Shown one piece after another: positions 42,627 to 51,700 of a stretch of 64,000 bases of DNA. The stretch lies in NCBI RefSeq assembly GCF_037076345.1, contig NZ_AP024702.1:4774001-4838000 (forward strand). Direction: 5' to 3'. Within the stretch, counting starts at the first letter, position 1. The number at the start of each line of letters is the position of its first letter. A program made the position numbers and the translations under genes. The stretch is from Haloferula helveola. GTDB lineage: Bacteria; Verrucomicrobiota; Verrucomicrobiia; Verrucomicrobiales; Akkermansiaceae. The notes beneath the pieces are model-generated. The model made no database searches. It was given only the letters and a program-made list of their open reading frames with translations, and had not been told where the DNA came from.

Positions 42627-43621
42627 TTCTCGTAGATGGGCAGATAGCGGTAGTTGAGGGCCAGCGAAAGGAGGGCGCCGGCGGTGTTGAATGACTCGCC
42701 CTTGTTGCCGGGCCATGAGCCGTCAGGGCGTTGCAGTGTTGAAAGGTAGCGCAGATTCTTGGAATTCCACTCGTTCCATGCCGCTTCGTCAGCGTGGAAG
42801 AGGGCCTGCGACATGTAATACTCGAAGTAATACGGGTAGTGACGGTCGCGGTAGTTCAGGTTGTCCCGCAGATACCCGAGGCTGTTGGTGAATCCTTTGC
42901 CTTCCTTTTCCTTCGCAAGCGCCAGGCAGGTCACGCCGATCGCGGTGAGGGTCGGCTTGCCGCCGCCCGCCGAGGTGTAGCCGTAGGCTCCGTCGCCACC
43001 TCGGCAGCGGGCCATGTAGGCCAAGCCCTTCTTGATCGCTTCGTCCGGCACCGGCACCCCGGCATTCCGGGCTCCGAGCAGCGCCACCAGTTGGCAACCC
43101 GAGACGGTGGTGTCGGCGTCGCGGCTCTCCGGCGTGTAGCGCCAGCCTCCGGACGCGTTGCGGCTTTGGGCGTTGAGGATGAGCTCGACGGCTTTCTTCA
43201 GCGCCGGGGCGATCTTCGGATCATCGACCGCACCGTAGGCTTCGGCGAGGGCAAGGGTCGCGAAGCCGTGATTGTACATCGAGGAGCCGATGTAGCCGTT
43301 GCTCTCGCGCTGGCGGGAGAGGATGAACTCCACCGCCTTCTTGATGTTCTTCGCGTAAGGTCCGTAGTTCGGATCCTCGCCGTGGGCCAGGAAGGCGATG
43401 GTGCAGAGTCCAACCACTCCGGGCTCGCTGCCCATCTGGTCATTCCACGAACCTTCGTCGTTCTGGCTCTTGGCCAAATAGGAGAGGCCGCGTTCGTAGA
43501 GGGTTTCGAGCTGGGCGGGGATCGGGTCGTCGGGTCGGCGACGCAGGTCCTGCGCCGTCGCGGGCACGACGAAACCAGCGACGAGAATCGCCGCTGCCGG
43601 GAGGCGGAACGAAAGACGCAT
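42623..43621 (-). CDS. Exported terpene-cyclase/prenyltransferase-like alpha/alpha toroid protein
   Basis: The product is 332 residues with a signal peptide (MRLSFRLPAAAILVAGFVVPATA). The mature protein is a series of helical repeats with QW-like phrases (KSQNDEGSWNDQ, GGWRYTPESRDADT, QRPDGSWPGN), the alpha/alpha-barrel of squalene-hopene cyclases and prenyltransferases. The DXDD catalytic motif of the cyclases is absent and the protein is half their length, so it should be a binding or scaffold protein rather than a triterpene cyclase. Related toroids occur in planctomycete and verrucomicrobial membrane clusters beside DUF4175-like proteins, as here. Its stop overlaps the start of paralogue C by 4 bases. 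Confidence 0.8.
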   Translation of the reverse strand: MRLSFRLPAAAILVAGFVVPATAQDLRRRPDDPIPAQLETLYERGLSYLAKSQNDEGSWNDQMGSEPGVVGLCTIAFLAHGEDPNYGPYAKNIKKAVEFILSRQRESNGYIGSSMYNHGFATLALAEAYGAVDDPKIAPALKKAVELILNAQSRNASGGWRYTPESRDADTTVSGCQLVALLGARNAGVPVPDEAIKKGLAYMARCRGGDGAYGYTSAGGGKPTLTAIGVTCLALAKEKEGKGFTNSLGYLRDNLNYRDRHYPYYFEYYMSQALFHADEAAWNEWNSKNLRYLSTLQRPDGSWPGNKGESFNTAGALLSLALNYRYLPIYEK

Positions 43622-43625
43622 CAGA

Positions 43626-44240
43626 TCAGCGGACGAGCTTCTCGGCTCCGCGGTTGTAGGCCTTCAGGGCGTCACGGAATTCTCCGGGAAGGCCCTTGCC
43701 GGCGGTGCCGGCTCCTTTGGGAACCCTACGCTCCTCGACCTTGCCCTCGGCGGAACCGGCGATGCCCTCGTTGGCTGCGTCGGAGTCTCCAGTCATGCCT
43801 TCACCGCCTTGGTCGCCGGGCTTGTCACCCGGCTTCTGGCCGCCGGGCTGCTTGCCCATCATGCGCTCCATCATCTCCATCATTGCGCCACCCGGGCTCG
43901 ACGGGTTACCTCCGCTGCACTGCTTCTGGCGCTCCTTGGCGGCCTCGTAGATTTTCTCGATGACATCGGTTTCCGCCGCGATCGTTTCGCCGCCGGTGTC
44001 GTGCTCGTAGAGGAGTTCGCTGGCATCATCCATGGCATCCTCGACCGCGCGGAACATCTCGATGACTTTCGGGTGGGTCTGTTCGATCGTCAGCTGCTGA
44101 ACGTCGGCGGCCAGTTCGTCCTGCTCGTCGGACAGGTCGCGTGCTCCTTCCTGATGACGTCCGATCTTCTCGGCCAGTTCGGGATTGTCCTCGGCGAAGG
44201 CCAAGGTCGGGAGCAATACGAGGGGCAGTAGATACTTCAT
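43626..44240 (-). CDS. Small exported Met/Gly-rich protein of unknown function
   Basis: The product is 204 residues with a signal peptide (MKYLLPLVLLPTLAFAED). The first 100 residues are helical and charged (LAEKIGRHQEGARDLSDEQDE, VIEMFRAVEDAMDDASELL). Then follows a Gly/Pro/Met-rich stretch (GAMMEMMERMMGKQPGG, QKPGDKPGDQGGEG) and a basic C-terminal helix (FRDALKAYNRGAEKLV). I know no assigned function. It overlaps the large membrane protein by 4 bases and precedes the toroid gene by 4 bases, so it is translationally coupled to both. The pairing suggests that it binds or stabilises the helical C-terminus of that membrane protein; this is an inference. Confidence 0.65.
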   Translation of the reverse strand: MKYLLPLVLLPTLAFAEDNPELAEKIGRHQEGARDLSDEQDELAADVQQLTIEQTHPKVIEMFRAVEDAMDDASELLYEHDTGGETIAAETDVIEKIYEAAKERQKQCSGGNPSSPGGAMMEMMERMMGKQPGGQKPGDKPGDQGGEGMTGDSDAANEGIAGSAEGKVEERRVPKGAGTAGKGLPGEFRDALKAYNRGAEKLVR

Positions 44241-46873
44241 GGTGTGTTCTCCAGTTCGAAGGAGCGTTTCAGGGTTTCCAAGGCCCGGGTGCGGGCGCGC
44301 AAGTCCTGTTCCTGCTGCACGAGCTTCATCACCCGCAGCATGAACTCGAAATCTTCATCCTCACCGCCGCCTCCTCCGCCGCCACCACCGCCGCCGCCTC
44401 CGTCGTCGGAAGCGCCTTCGAGCTTCTTGGCCCACTCGCGGAGTTTCTCGGCCCAACCCGCAGCGCCTTTGGCGGCGATGAACGAGTGGTTGTTGCTCAG
44501 CCGGGTGCGGACGTCCTCCATGCCCAACTCGATCTGGGAGTCGACCATTTCGCGGAGAATGTCTCCGTACTCGGCCTTGTCGGTCCGGGTGAAGAAGTGC
44601 CCGAGATCCTCAAGGATCCAGCGCACGTCGGAAGTGGTGTCGGATTGTTGCGCGACGACATCGTCGAGAATGCCGATCGCCGCCGGGTCCATCTGCTCGC
44701 GGCGGAGTCCGAAGCTCTCGGAACCCTCGAGTGATGCCGAAGCGACCGCATCCTCATCCGAGGCCGCCTTCTTGAGCCGGCTGACGAAGGTGCTCGCTTC
44801 GAAGCGCTGGTTCGCGTCGTTCGCCTTGTCGATGGTCTCCTGCATCTTCTCGAGGACTTTTTTCTGATCCTCGACCGCCTTCTTGAGGTCCTCCTGTGAC
44901 TTTTGCTCGGTGTTCTTCTGGTCGCCCGCCTCGCCGAGTTTGCCTTCAACCTCTGGCATATCCTGCTCGCCGAGTTCCTTCATCGATTGCATCGACTCGG
45001 CCATCTTGCGCATCGTCTCCTTGTCGATGCTGCCATTGCGTGCGCTGTCCTTCAGGAGTTCCTCCATCTGATCGGCCAGCTCTTTCATTTTCTCCGCCTG
45101 CTGGCGCTCGGCTTCCTCCTGCTTCTGGAGGCGCTCGCGATTCTTTTCATCCTGGAGTTCCTCGCCGTCGAGCCGCTCGAGGCGCTGGTTTTCTTCGAAG
45201 AGGCTGCGCTCGCGCCGGGCAAGGTCCTCAAGCTCGCTGATGGCCCGGTCGAACCGGTTCTTCAGCATCTGGGCGTGCTCTTCCTCGCTAAGGATATAGA
45301 CAATGATCGGCTGCGAGTAGATCCGCCCGCGATCCGGCAGGTAGTCCTCGGCGTAGGCACGAAGGAACAGCTTCTGGGGGCCGATGTTGTAGGCCTTGGG
45401 TGAAAACGAAGCTGGCGTGGAACTCCGCATCAGATCGGGTGCGCCCTTCTCCAGGATGAGGTCACCCGTCGAAACCTTTCCGGCACCCGCCTGGGTCGGC
45501 TCGCCATACCATTCGAGCCCGTATTCGCGGATGCCGAAGTCGTCGCTGGCGGTGACTTCGAAGTCGATCGTTTCCACCGCGAGGATCGCGTGTTGGGCGG
45601 CGATGCCTTCCATGTAGCAGACCGGTGCCTCGTCGGGCATCGCCTCGATGCGCACCTTGAAGCCCTCCGCCCCGGCGAGTCCTAGCGAGTCGGTCCAGTG
45701 CATCGGTACCTCGATCGATTCCTTGCCGATCTCGATCTCGTTGGTCGTGGCCCGCTGGTTCCGGACCAGCATGGCAGATGGCTCACTGGCCTCGGCCTCG
45801 CCGTCTTCGACCAATGCCCCGGGTTCCAGGGGTGCCCGGTCCGGGAAGCCCAGCGGACCGTAGGTGGCTTGGCTGAGCGCACGGCTGGTCTCGACGGTCA
45901 GTTGGACCGTGGAGCCTTGGACGGCATTGACCACGCCGGTTGCGAGGTCGACCGACTCAGGATCGAGCTGGAGATACTCGGGATAGCGGATCTCGGCGAC
46001 CGTCCGCTCCTGCGTCGGACGCAGCGATGGCAGCACCCGGATGGAATGCCTTGCGTCTCCGATTTCCACCCGGACATCGCCGGGCTCTTGCTGGCCGGGA
46101 AACTCAAACCGGTAAAGGCGGCCATCGAGCTGGGACGTGACCGGATCCTGCCGTGCGTAGCGGGCCCGGCCGTCAAGCGGCTGCCACTCGGAGTTTTCCG
46201 AAAGGTAGAGATCGATGGCGAATGCCTCGCCGACCGGAACCGGTAGCTCGCTGGGCACACCGTCGATCAAGGTGAAGGTGTAGCGCGGAGTCGAGGACAG
46301 GGGGAAAAGCCAGCGCTTGAGCGAATTCAGACCGGCCTGCGGCACGATCGTCAGCGCGGCGCCGGCGAGAAGGAAGAGCCCGACCACCGCCAGCGACCAG
46401 CGGCGGTGACGCGACACCGGAAGCGAGTCGTCGAGCTTGCGGCGGGCGGCTTCCGCAGCGACCGCCTCCATGGCAGCTGCACGTAGGCGGGGCGAGAGGC
46501 TGTCGGCGTCTTCGTTCTGCCCTTGGAGTTCGACGACCCCCAGAAGCCGGTCGCCAAGGCCGGGGTGCTTTCGGGCGATGAGCCGGGCCAGCTGGTTCTC
46601 GCGGCGATGCCGCCAGACCCAACGGTGCAGCCAGATCGGCGCGAAAATCGCCGCCAGCGACGTGCCGCCGACAAGAATCGCGAGCCGGACGATGCCCGGT
46701 GTGGTCCAGACCCGGTCGAGGGCGAACACAACGAGATAAGAGAGCAGGAGCCCAAAAATGCCGGCGAAAACCGCCTCGGCGATCTTCGTCCGCCACAGCT
46801 GACGGCGGAATTCGTCGAGCTGGTTCCGGAGTGATTCCGGCAGCGGAGTCTGGGATGGGGCGTCCTTGGGCAT
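44237..46873 (-). CDS. Large membrane protein with coiled-coil region (DUF4175-like)
   Basis: The product is 878 residues. Two membrane helices lie near residues 29-50 and 58-80 and a third near 160-180, after which a large extracytoplasmic beta-rich region follows. From about 540 it is helical and very charged (ELEDLARRERSLFEENQRLERL, ERLQKQEEAERQQAEKMKEL), a long coiled coil typical of DUF4175-type proteins. Residues 825-837 are thirteen glycines in a row before EDED. It is the first gene of the overlapping run 46873-38381. In other bacteria such proteins accompany MoxR ATPase/BatA-type aerotolerance clusters; those partners are not in this window. Confidence 0.75.
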   Translation of the reverse strand: MPKDAPSQTPLPESLRNQLDEFRRQLWRTKIAEAVFAGIFGLLLSYLVVFALDRVWTTPGIVRLAILVGGTSLAAIFAPIWLHRWVWRHRRENQLARLIARKHPGLGDRLLGVVELQGQNEDADSLSPRLRAAAMEAVAAEAARRKLDDSLPVSRHRRWSLAVVGLFLLAGAALTIVPQAGLNSLKRWLFPLSSTPRYTFTLIDGVPSELPVPVGEAFAIDLYLSENSEWQPLDGRARYARQDPVTSQLDGRLYRFEFPGQQEPGDVRVEIGDARHSIRVLPSLRPTQERTVAEIRYPEYLQLDPESVDLATGVVNAVQGSTVQLTVETSRALSQATYGPLGFPDRAPLEPGALVEDGEAEASEPSAMLVRNQRATTNEIEIGKESIEVPMHWTDSLGLAGAEGFKVRIEAMPDEAPVCYMEGIAAQHAILAVETIDFEVTASDDFGIREYGLEWYGEPTQAGAGKVSTGDLILEKGAPDLMRSSTPASFSPKAYNIGPQKLFLRAYAEDYLPDRGRIYSQPIIVYILSEEEHAQMLKNRFDRAISELEDLARRERSLFEENQRLERLDGEELQDEKNRERLQKQEEAERQQAEKMKELADQMEELLKDSARNGSIDKETMRKMAESMQSMKELGEQDMPEVEGKLGEAGDQKNTEQKSQEDLKKAVEDQKKVLEKMQETIDKANDANQRFEASTFVSRLKKAASDEDAVASASLEGSESFGLRREQMDPAAIGILDDVVAQQSDTTSDVRWILEDLGHFFTRTDKAEYGDILREMVDSQIELGMEDVRTRLSNNHSFIAAKGAAGWAEKLREWAKKLEGASDDGGGGGGGGGGGGGEDEDFEFMLRVMKLVQQEQDLRARTRALETLKRSFELENTP
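44363..44401 (-). repeat. Codon run for thirteen consecutive glycines
   Basis: Thirteen Gly codons (mixed GGN: GGC, GGA, GGT) in the DUF4175-like gene give a flexible linker between the coiled coil and the C-terminal helix. The codons vary, so this is not a perfect trinucleotide repeat and is less prone to slippage than one would be. Confidence 0.9.
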
Positions 46874-46984
46874 GGAATATGAACGTCGTTCGCTATGGAT
46901 CCTTTGCGAAAGTCCCAGAGGGAGTCGGGCTTTTCCAGCGGAAATCTTTGATAAAGGCAGCGCCGTCGGGGTGGGGCTTTGCTT

Positions 46985-47605
46985 TCAGAAAGCGCGGCAA
47001 ATGGGATTTGTTGCAGCTTCCGTGCCGGAAGTCGTCTCGGGTCCGTGACCCGGCAAAACCCGCGTGTCCGGCGGCAGGGTGTAGATCTTCTCCCGGATCC
47101 CGGCACAAAGAAGGTCCATGTCGCCACCCGGAAGGTCGGGGCGCCCTGTCGATCCTGCGAAGAGCGTGTCGCCAGCGAACACCACCCCTGCCTCCGGTTG
47201 ATGCAGGATCACGCTGTCGGGAGAGTGTCCCGGCAGATGGGCGAGCCGGAACTCAAGTCCTTCAATTTCAAGGGTATCCCGTCCTTTGAGCGTGTGATCG
47301 ACGGAGTAGGCGTCGACGTCGAAGGGCATGCCCCATTCCCGGACCACTTCCTCCAGCGTCAGTGAGCGGTCGAATGGGGACCATGCGTAGACCGGCACTC
47401 CCATCGCCGAAATCGCTGCCGCGGTCATCACATGGTCGAAGTGCTGGTGGGTGAGGATCAGGGCGGTTGGCCGGATCCCCGATTGTTCCAGCCACTGGTC
47501 CGCCTCCATCGGGGCGTCGATCATCACCCAGCCGCCTTGTGGCGTGGGCGCCAGATAGGAATTGGTAAGCAGGTAGCCGCCCTCGAAGCGCTGGATTTCC
47601 GTCAC
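46985..47605 (-). CDS. Metallo-beta-lactamase-fold hydrolase (glyoxalase II-like)
   Basis: The product is 206 residues. The zinc motif HxHxDH is clear (His53, His55, Asp57, His58 in LTHQHFDHVM), followed by the third His in HLPGHSPDS, the bridging Asp in FAGDTLFAGS and the last His in VLPGHGPET. This set of ligands binds two metal ions. Size and spacing match glyoxalase II-like MBL-fold proteins found in many bacteria. No signal peptide is present. The 72-base gap to the surface-protein operon upstream leaves room for its own promoter, so it may not belong to that operon. The substrate is unknown. Confidence 0.9.
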   Translation of the reverse strand: MTEIQRFEGGYLLTNSYLAPTPQGGWVMIDAPMEADQWLEQSGIRPTALILTHQHFDHVMTAAAISAMGVPVYAWSPFDRSLTLEEVVREWGMPFDVDAYSVDHTLKGRDTLEIEGLEFRLAHLPGHSPDSVILHQPEAGVVFAGDTLFAGSTGRPDLPGGDMDLLCAGIREKIYTLPPDTRVLPGHGPETTSGTEAATNPICRAF

Positions 47606-47677
47606 GGCGGCATCAAGCCGCAGCTCCGCCGGGCTGTCAAACCGCCGCAGGCGGCCGGTCGGGCAAACGGCCGGCGT

Positions 47678-48748
47678 TCAAAAAGTGAATCCCACGCCGA
47701 ACCCGGCGCTCCAACCCGAGAGGTCGATCTTGAACGTCGTCGGTCCCGCGGAGCCGTCGAGCGACTCGTTCCAGTCGTAGCGGAAGAATGCCTCGATGCT
47801 CCACTGGTCGGTGAAGCGGTATCGGCCGCTGGTCTTCAGGTAGGCGCCGAGAAGGAAGTCATCGCCGCTCGAACGCGCTCCGTAGGTCGAGAGGGCGACC
47901 GTGGCAGGATCGATCAGGCGGGCGGACCAGCCGGCGTCCCACTCGGCGTAGTTGAGCACGAGGCCCGCGCCGAAGCCGATGTAGCAGCGGTCGGTCGGAA
48001 GCCAGTGCGCCTCGCCGCCAAGGGCGAGGCTGTAGAGGTCGGTGGAGCTGTCGAATGCGTAGCTGCCGCCCCCGCCGGCTGGAGTTAGTACGGTGGTTCT
48101 AGTAGTTGGTTGGTTGCCGATGAGAGGTCCGGGGCCGGCGAAGGTTCCCATGTAGCCGGCCAAGGGCGGGATCACGCCGTTCAACGCGTAGCTGTCGACC
48201 GTCGAAGCGTCGGAAAGGGCCATCGGGCTCGCGGTTCGGCCGTCGAGACTGACAAAGGAGAAATTCGCGGTGGGTCCGATCAGGAGATCGGCCCGTATGG
48301 GTTGCAGGTAGCTGACCTCGATGTAGGGGGCCGCTTCGGCGTCGGCATCGTCCGATCCCGGACCTGGAGCCGAGAGTCCAAGTCCACCGCTTGCCGTGTA
48401 GGTCAGATTGCCTCCGCCGACCTGTGACGCATTCTGATATCCCCAGAAGGTCGTCAGTCCGGTGCCGGGTGTGGCCGCGCCTTGGTTGACGTAGCCGTCG
48501 TCATAGGTGCGATCGGCGTTCGCGTTGGCGGGGCCAGCCGCCGGGTCGGGGACGAACAGATTGCCTGCGAAGCGGCCGTTGGCGAGGTCCGGGCTGACCG
48601 AAAGATCGCCGATGTTGCGCCACATCACGCCGGTGCCGATGCGCCAAGGGCTGATCTCGGCGGGCGGTTCGATCGGGCTCTTCGGGGAGGCTGGACCCGC
48701 AAAGGCGGGAGTCGCCGGAAGGAGGGCAAATAGGAGGCGTGCAGTCAC
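47678..48748 (-). CDS. Outer-membrane beta-barrel protein, last gene of the tail-collar operon
   Basis: The product is 356 residues from GTG 48748, which overlaps the stop of the giant repeat protein as GTGA. The start opens a signal peptide (VTARLLFALLPATPAFAG). An alternative upstream start lies entirely inside the preceding gene. The mature part alternates aromatic and polar residues in strand-like blocks (GLVLNYAEWDAGWSARL, YRFTDQWSIEAFFRYDW), and the protein ends WSAGFGVGFTF with the terminal Phe typical of proteins inserted by the BAM complex. It is probably an outer-membrane channel or anchor for the secreted proteins of this operon. The family is not assigned. Confidence 0.75.
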   Translation of the reverse strand: MTARLLFALLPATPAFAGPASPKSPIEPPAEISPWRIGTGVMWRNIGDLSVSPDLANGRFAGNLFVPDPAAGPANANADRTYDDGYVNQGAATPGTGLTTFWGYQNASQVGGGNLTYTASGGLGLSAPGPGSDDADAEAAPYIEVSYLQPIRADLLIGPTANFSFVSLDGRTASPMALSDASTVDSYALNGVIPPLAGYMGTFAGPGPLIGNQPTTRTTVLTPAGGGGSYAFDSSTDLYSLALGGEAHWLPTDRCYIGFGAGLVLNYAEWDAGWSARLIDPATVALSTYGARSSGDDFLLGAYLKTSGRYRFTDQWSIEAFFRYDWNESLDGSAGPTTFKIDLSGWSAGFGVGFTF

Positions 48749-51700
48749 TCGGAGGACGGTGTTGGAGGGGTGATCAGGACGAAGCGGTAGAACCGGCTGC
48801 CCACCGTGGACGGGTGGCTTACGGTCTTCGGTGGCCCGTTGTCGATCCACTGGAGGCGGTTGGCGACTGCGGTCACGGCCGGCACGACGCGGACCCATGT
48901 GGTCATGTCGGCGCTGTACTCGACCGCGTAAGTCGAGCCCGGCGTGCTGACGATCTCGATCAACTGGTCGCCATTCGGGAGGCGTTCGTTGCGTGCCACA
49001 GCGAGGCCGGCGGGGGCCGCAGTCGGATCAGGCTCGGGGATGGGAAGCAGTTCGATCTCGTACTGCGGAGTGAATCCGGGGTCGAGAGACGCCCGGAAGA
49101 ACTCGATGCTGAGCGTCACGCTGTCCGACGCCGCGAGGGGCTGATTGTGGAGAACGAAGGGCAGCTCGCTTGGCGGAGTGCCGAAAGTCCGCGAGCCGGT
49201 CGCATTGTGGACCTCCACATCCGCCGGAAGGTTCTTCACGTAGAGCCGGAAGGCGGGGATGGCTTCGCTGTTGTTGTTGGTCACCGTGACTTCGCTGACG
49301 AATAGCCCGCTCTGCAGGTTGACGGTGGGCGCGACGGTGATTCCGGTGCCGGTATCCGCCGCGCTGATGATCGAAGTGGCAGCGGAAGCAGAGTCGTTTG
49401 AAGTCTCGGACTGTGACTCCGTAATGGAGCTCACCACAGCGGTGAGCGGGATGACGTCGGTGCCGCTCGACGCGCCGGACCCTGCTTGGGCGGTGATGAT
49501 CAGGGACGCGCTGCCTGCCGCGGGAAGGTCCCCGATCGTCCAAGTGCCTCCGGCAACCGTGCCGGACGCGGTGTCGAAGTTGGTGAAGCTGACGTCTGCC
49601 GGGAGGACGCCTGGCAGTGAAATCGCGACACCGCTGGCGTCGCTCGGGCCGTTGTTGGTCACCAGAACCCGGAAGGTTTCAAGAGCGTCCCCACCGGCGA
49701 CCAAAGGATCCTGTAGAACCTCGATGGAGGGCACGATGTCGACTTCGCGGACGACCGAGGTCGCCACCGTCGCCGACTCGTCGCCGGTGTTGATCTGCGG
49801 CTGGTCAAGGGACTGGGCGGTGAGGGTCGACGAGACGGCGTCGACGGCGGCGGTTGCTGCGGCATCGACTCCGTAGTCGACCTCGAGCGTGACGCTGGCG
49901 CCAATGGCGAGGGTCGGGATGGTCCACTGCGCCGCGCCGGGGCCTTGATCGGTCACGGTGCCGCTTTCGGGTGTGATGCCGGAGGCGCTGATTCCCGTCG
50001 TCTCCGTGAAGCTCAGGCTCAGCACGATGTTGGTCGCCTCGATCGGCCCGTTGTTGGTGACCGTGAACTCGTGGGTGAGATTCGGAAGGGGAACGTTCCC
50101 GGCGGTGACGGGGTCGACCGATTCCGCAGCGGTTACGACGAGGTCGAGACCCGCAAGAATCGTGATGACCTGTTGGCAGCTGCCCTCGTTGCCGCTGGCG
50201 TCGGTGCCGCGCCAGGTACGGGTGAGGATGGAATCGACGCCATTCGGAGCGGGTGCCGTGGCATCGCTGAAGGTGACGACCGGATTGGGATCGCACGTGT
50301 CCGTGGCCGTTGCGAAGCCGGTATCAGCCGGGGTGGTGGGCTCGGTGCTGAGGACCGAGACATCCGGAGGACACACGACCACCGGATCGGTGGTGTCCTG
50401 AACCGTGATCGTCTGGGTGCAATTGCTTGAGTTGCCCGAGGCGTCGGTGGCCGTCCACGTACGAGTGATGGTGAAATTGTAGGCGTTCGATCCGGCCGTG
50501 ATGTTGTCGCTGAAGGTGATCGCCGGGTCCGGGTCGCAGGCATCGGTCGCGGTGGCGGTTCCCGTGTTGGACGGGTCTTCGGACTCGTCGCACTCGATCA
50601 TGGTGTCCGCCGGGCAGGTGATCACCGGTGCGGTGGTGTCCTGGACGGTGATCGTCTGGTCGCAACTGCTGGCATTGCCCGTGGCGTCGGTGGCGGTCCA
50701 GGTGCGGGTGATGGTGAAGTTGTAGGCGTTCGAGCCGGCCGTGATGTTGTCGCTGAAGGTGATCGTCGGATTCGGATCACAGCCATCGATGGCGGTGGCG
50801 GATCCGGTATTCGCGGGAGCTTCGGATTCGTCGCACTCGATGGTGGTGTCCGCAGGGCAGGTGATGGCCGGCGCGGTGGTGTCCTGAACGGTGATCGTCT
50901 GGTCGCAACTGCTGGCATTGCCCGTGGCGTCGGTGGCGGTCCACGTGCGGGTGATGGTGAAGTTGTAGGCGTTGGAGCCGGCCGTGATGTTGTCGCTGAA
51001 GGTGATGGCCGGGTTCGGATCGCAGTTGTCGGTCGCGGTGGCGGATCCCGTATTCGACGGGTCCTCGGAATCATCGCACTCGATGGTGATACCCGCCGGG
51101 CAGGTGATCACCGGTGCGGTGGTGTCCTGAACGGTGATGGTTTGCTGGCAAGAGCTCTGGTTCCCGGACGCATCCATGGCGGTCCACGTCCGGACGATCG
51201 TGAAGTTGTCGGCGTTGGATCCGGGAATGGTGGAGTCGGCGAACCCGAGCACGGGATTCGGATCAAGATCGTCGATGGCGGTCGCGAATCCGGTGGCAGA
51301 CGGGTCGGTGGGCTGATCGCACTCGACGGTGATGCCGGGCGGGCAGGTGATGGCCGGCGGGGTGTTGTCGACGACGCTCAGCGTGTCGGTGGCTGTGCCG
51401 CTGTTGCCTCGTGACGAGGTCAAATCGCCACTGGTATTGACGAGATCACCGAGGGCCATGGCGGTCACATCGACCGTCACGGTGCAACTGGCTCCGGCGG
51501 CGACGCTTCCGCCGGTGTAAGAGATCACGCCGGTTCCCGATGTCGCGGTCAGGGTGCCGCCGGTGCAGGTGGTCGACGCGTTGGCGGGAGTGGCGACCGT
51601 CATCCCGGCTGGGAGATTGTCGGTGAAATCGATGGCGGTCGCGTCGAGCGGACTCAGAGAGTTGTCGATGGTGAACGTCAGGGTCGAGGTTCCGCCGAAA

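Noticed and set aside
42623-43621. A squalene-hopene cyclase that would use the product of the synthase at 29.6 kb
   Set aside because: The protein is exported, about half the expected length and lacks the DXDD catalytic motif.
44363-44401. A simple-sequence repeat likely to cause phase variation in the DUF4175-like gene
   Set aside because: The glycine codons are mixed rather than one repeated trinucleotide, and triplet changes would keep the frame.
47652-47673. A GC-only hairpin downstream of the outer-membrane barrel gene as a terminator
   Set aside because: The stem is only six base pairs of self-complementary CGGCCG and is followed by GC-rich sequence without a T-run.
50150-51360. A CRISPR-like array suggested by regular near-identical repeats
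   Set aside because: The 243-base period is in frame and codes for 81-residue HYR-like domains; there are no spacers and no cas genes.
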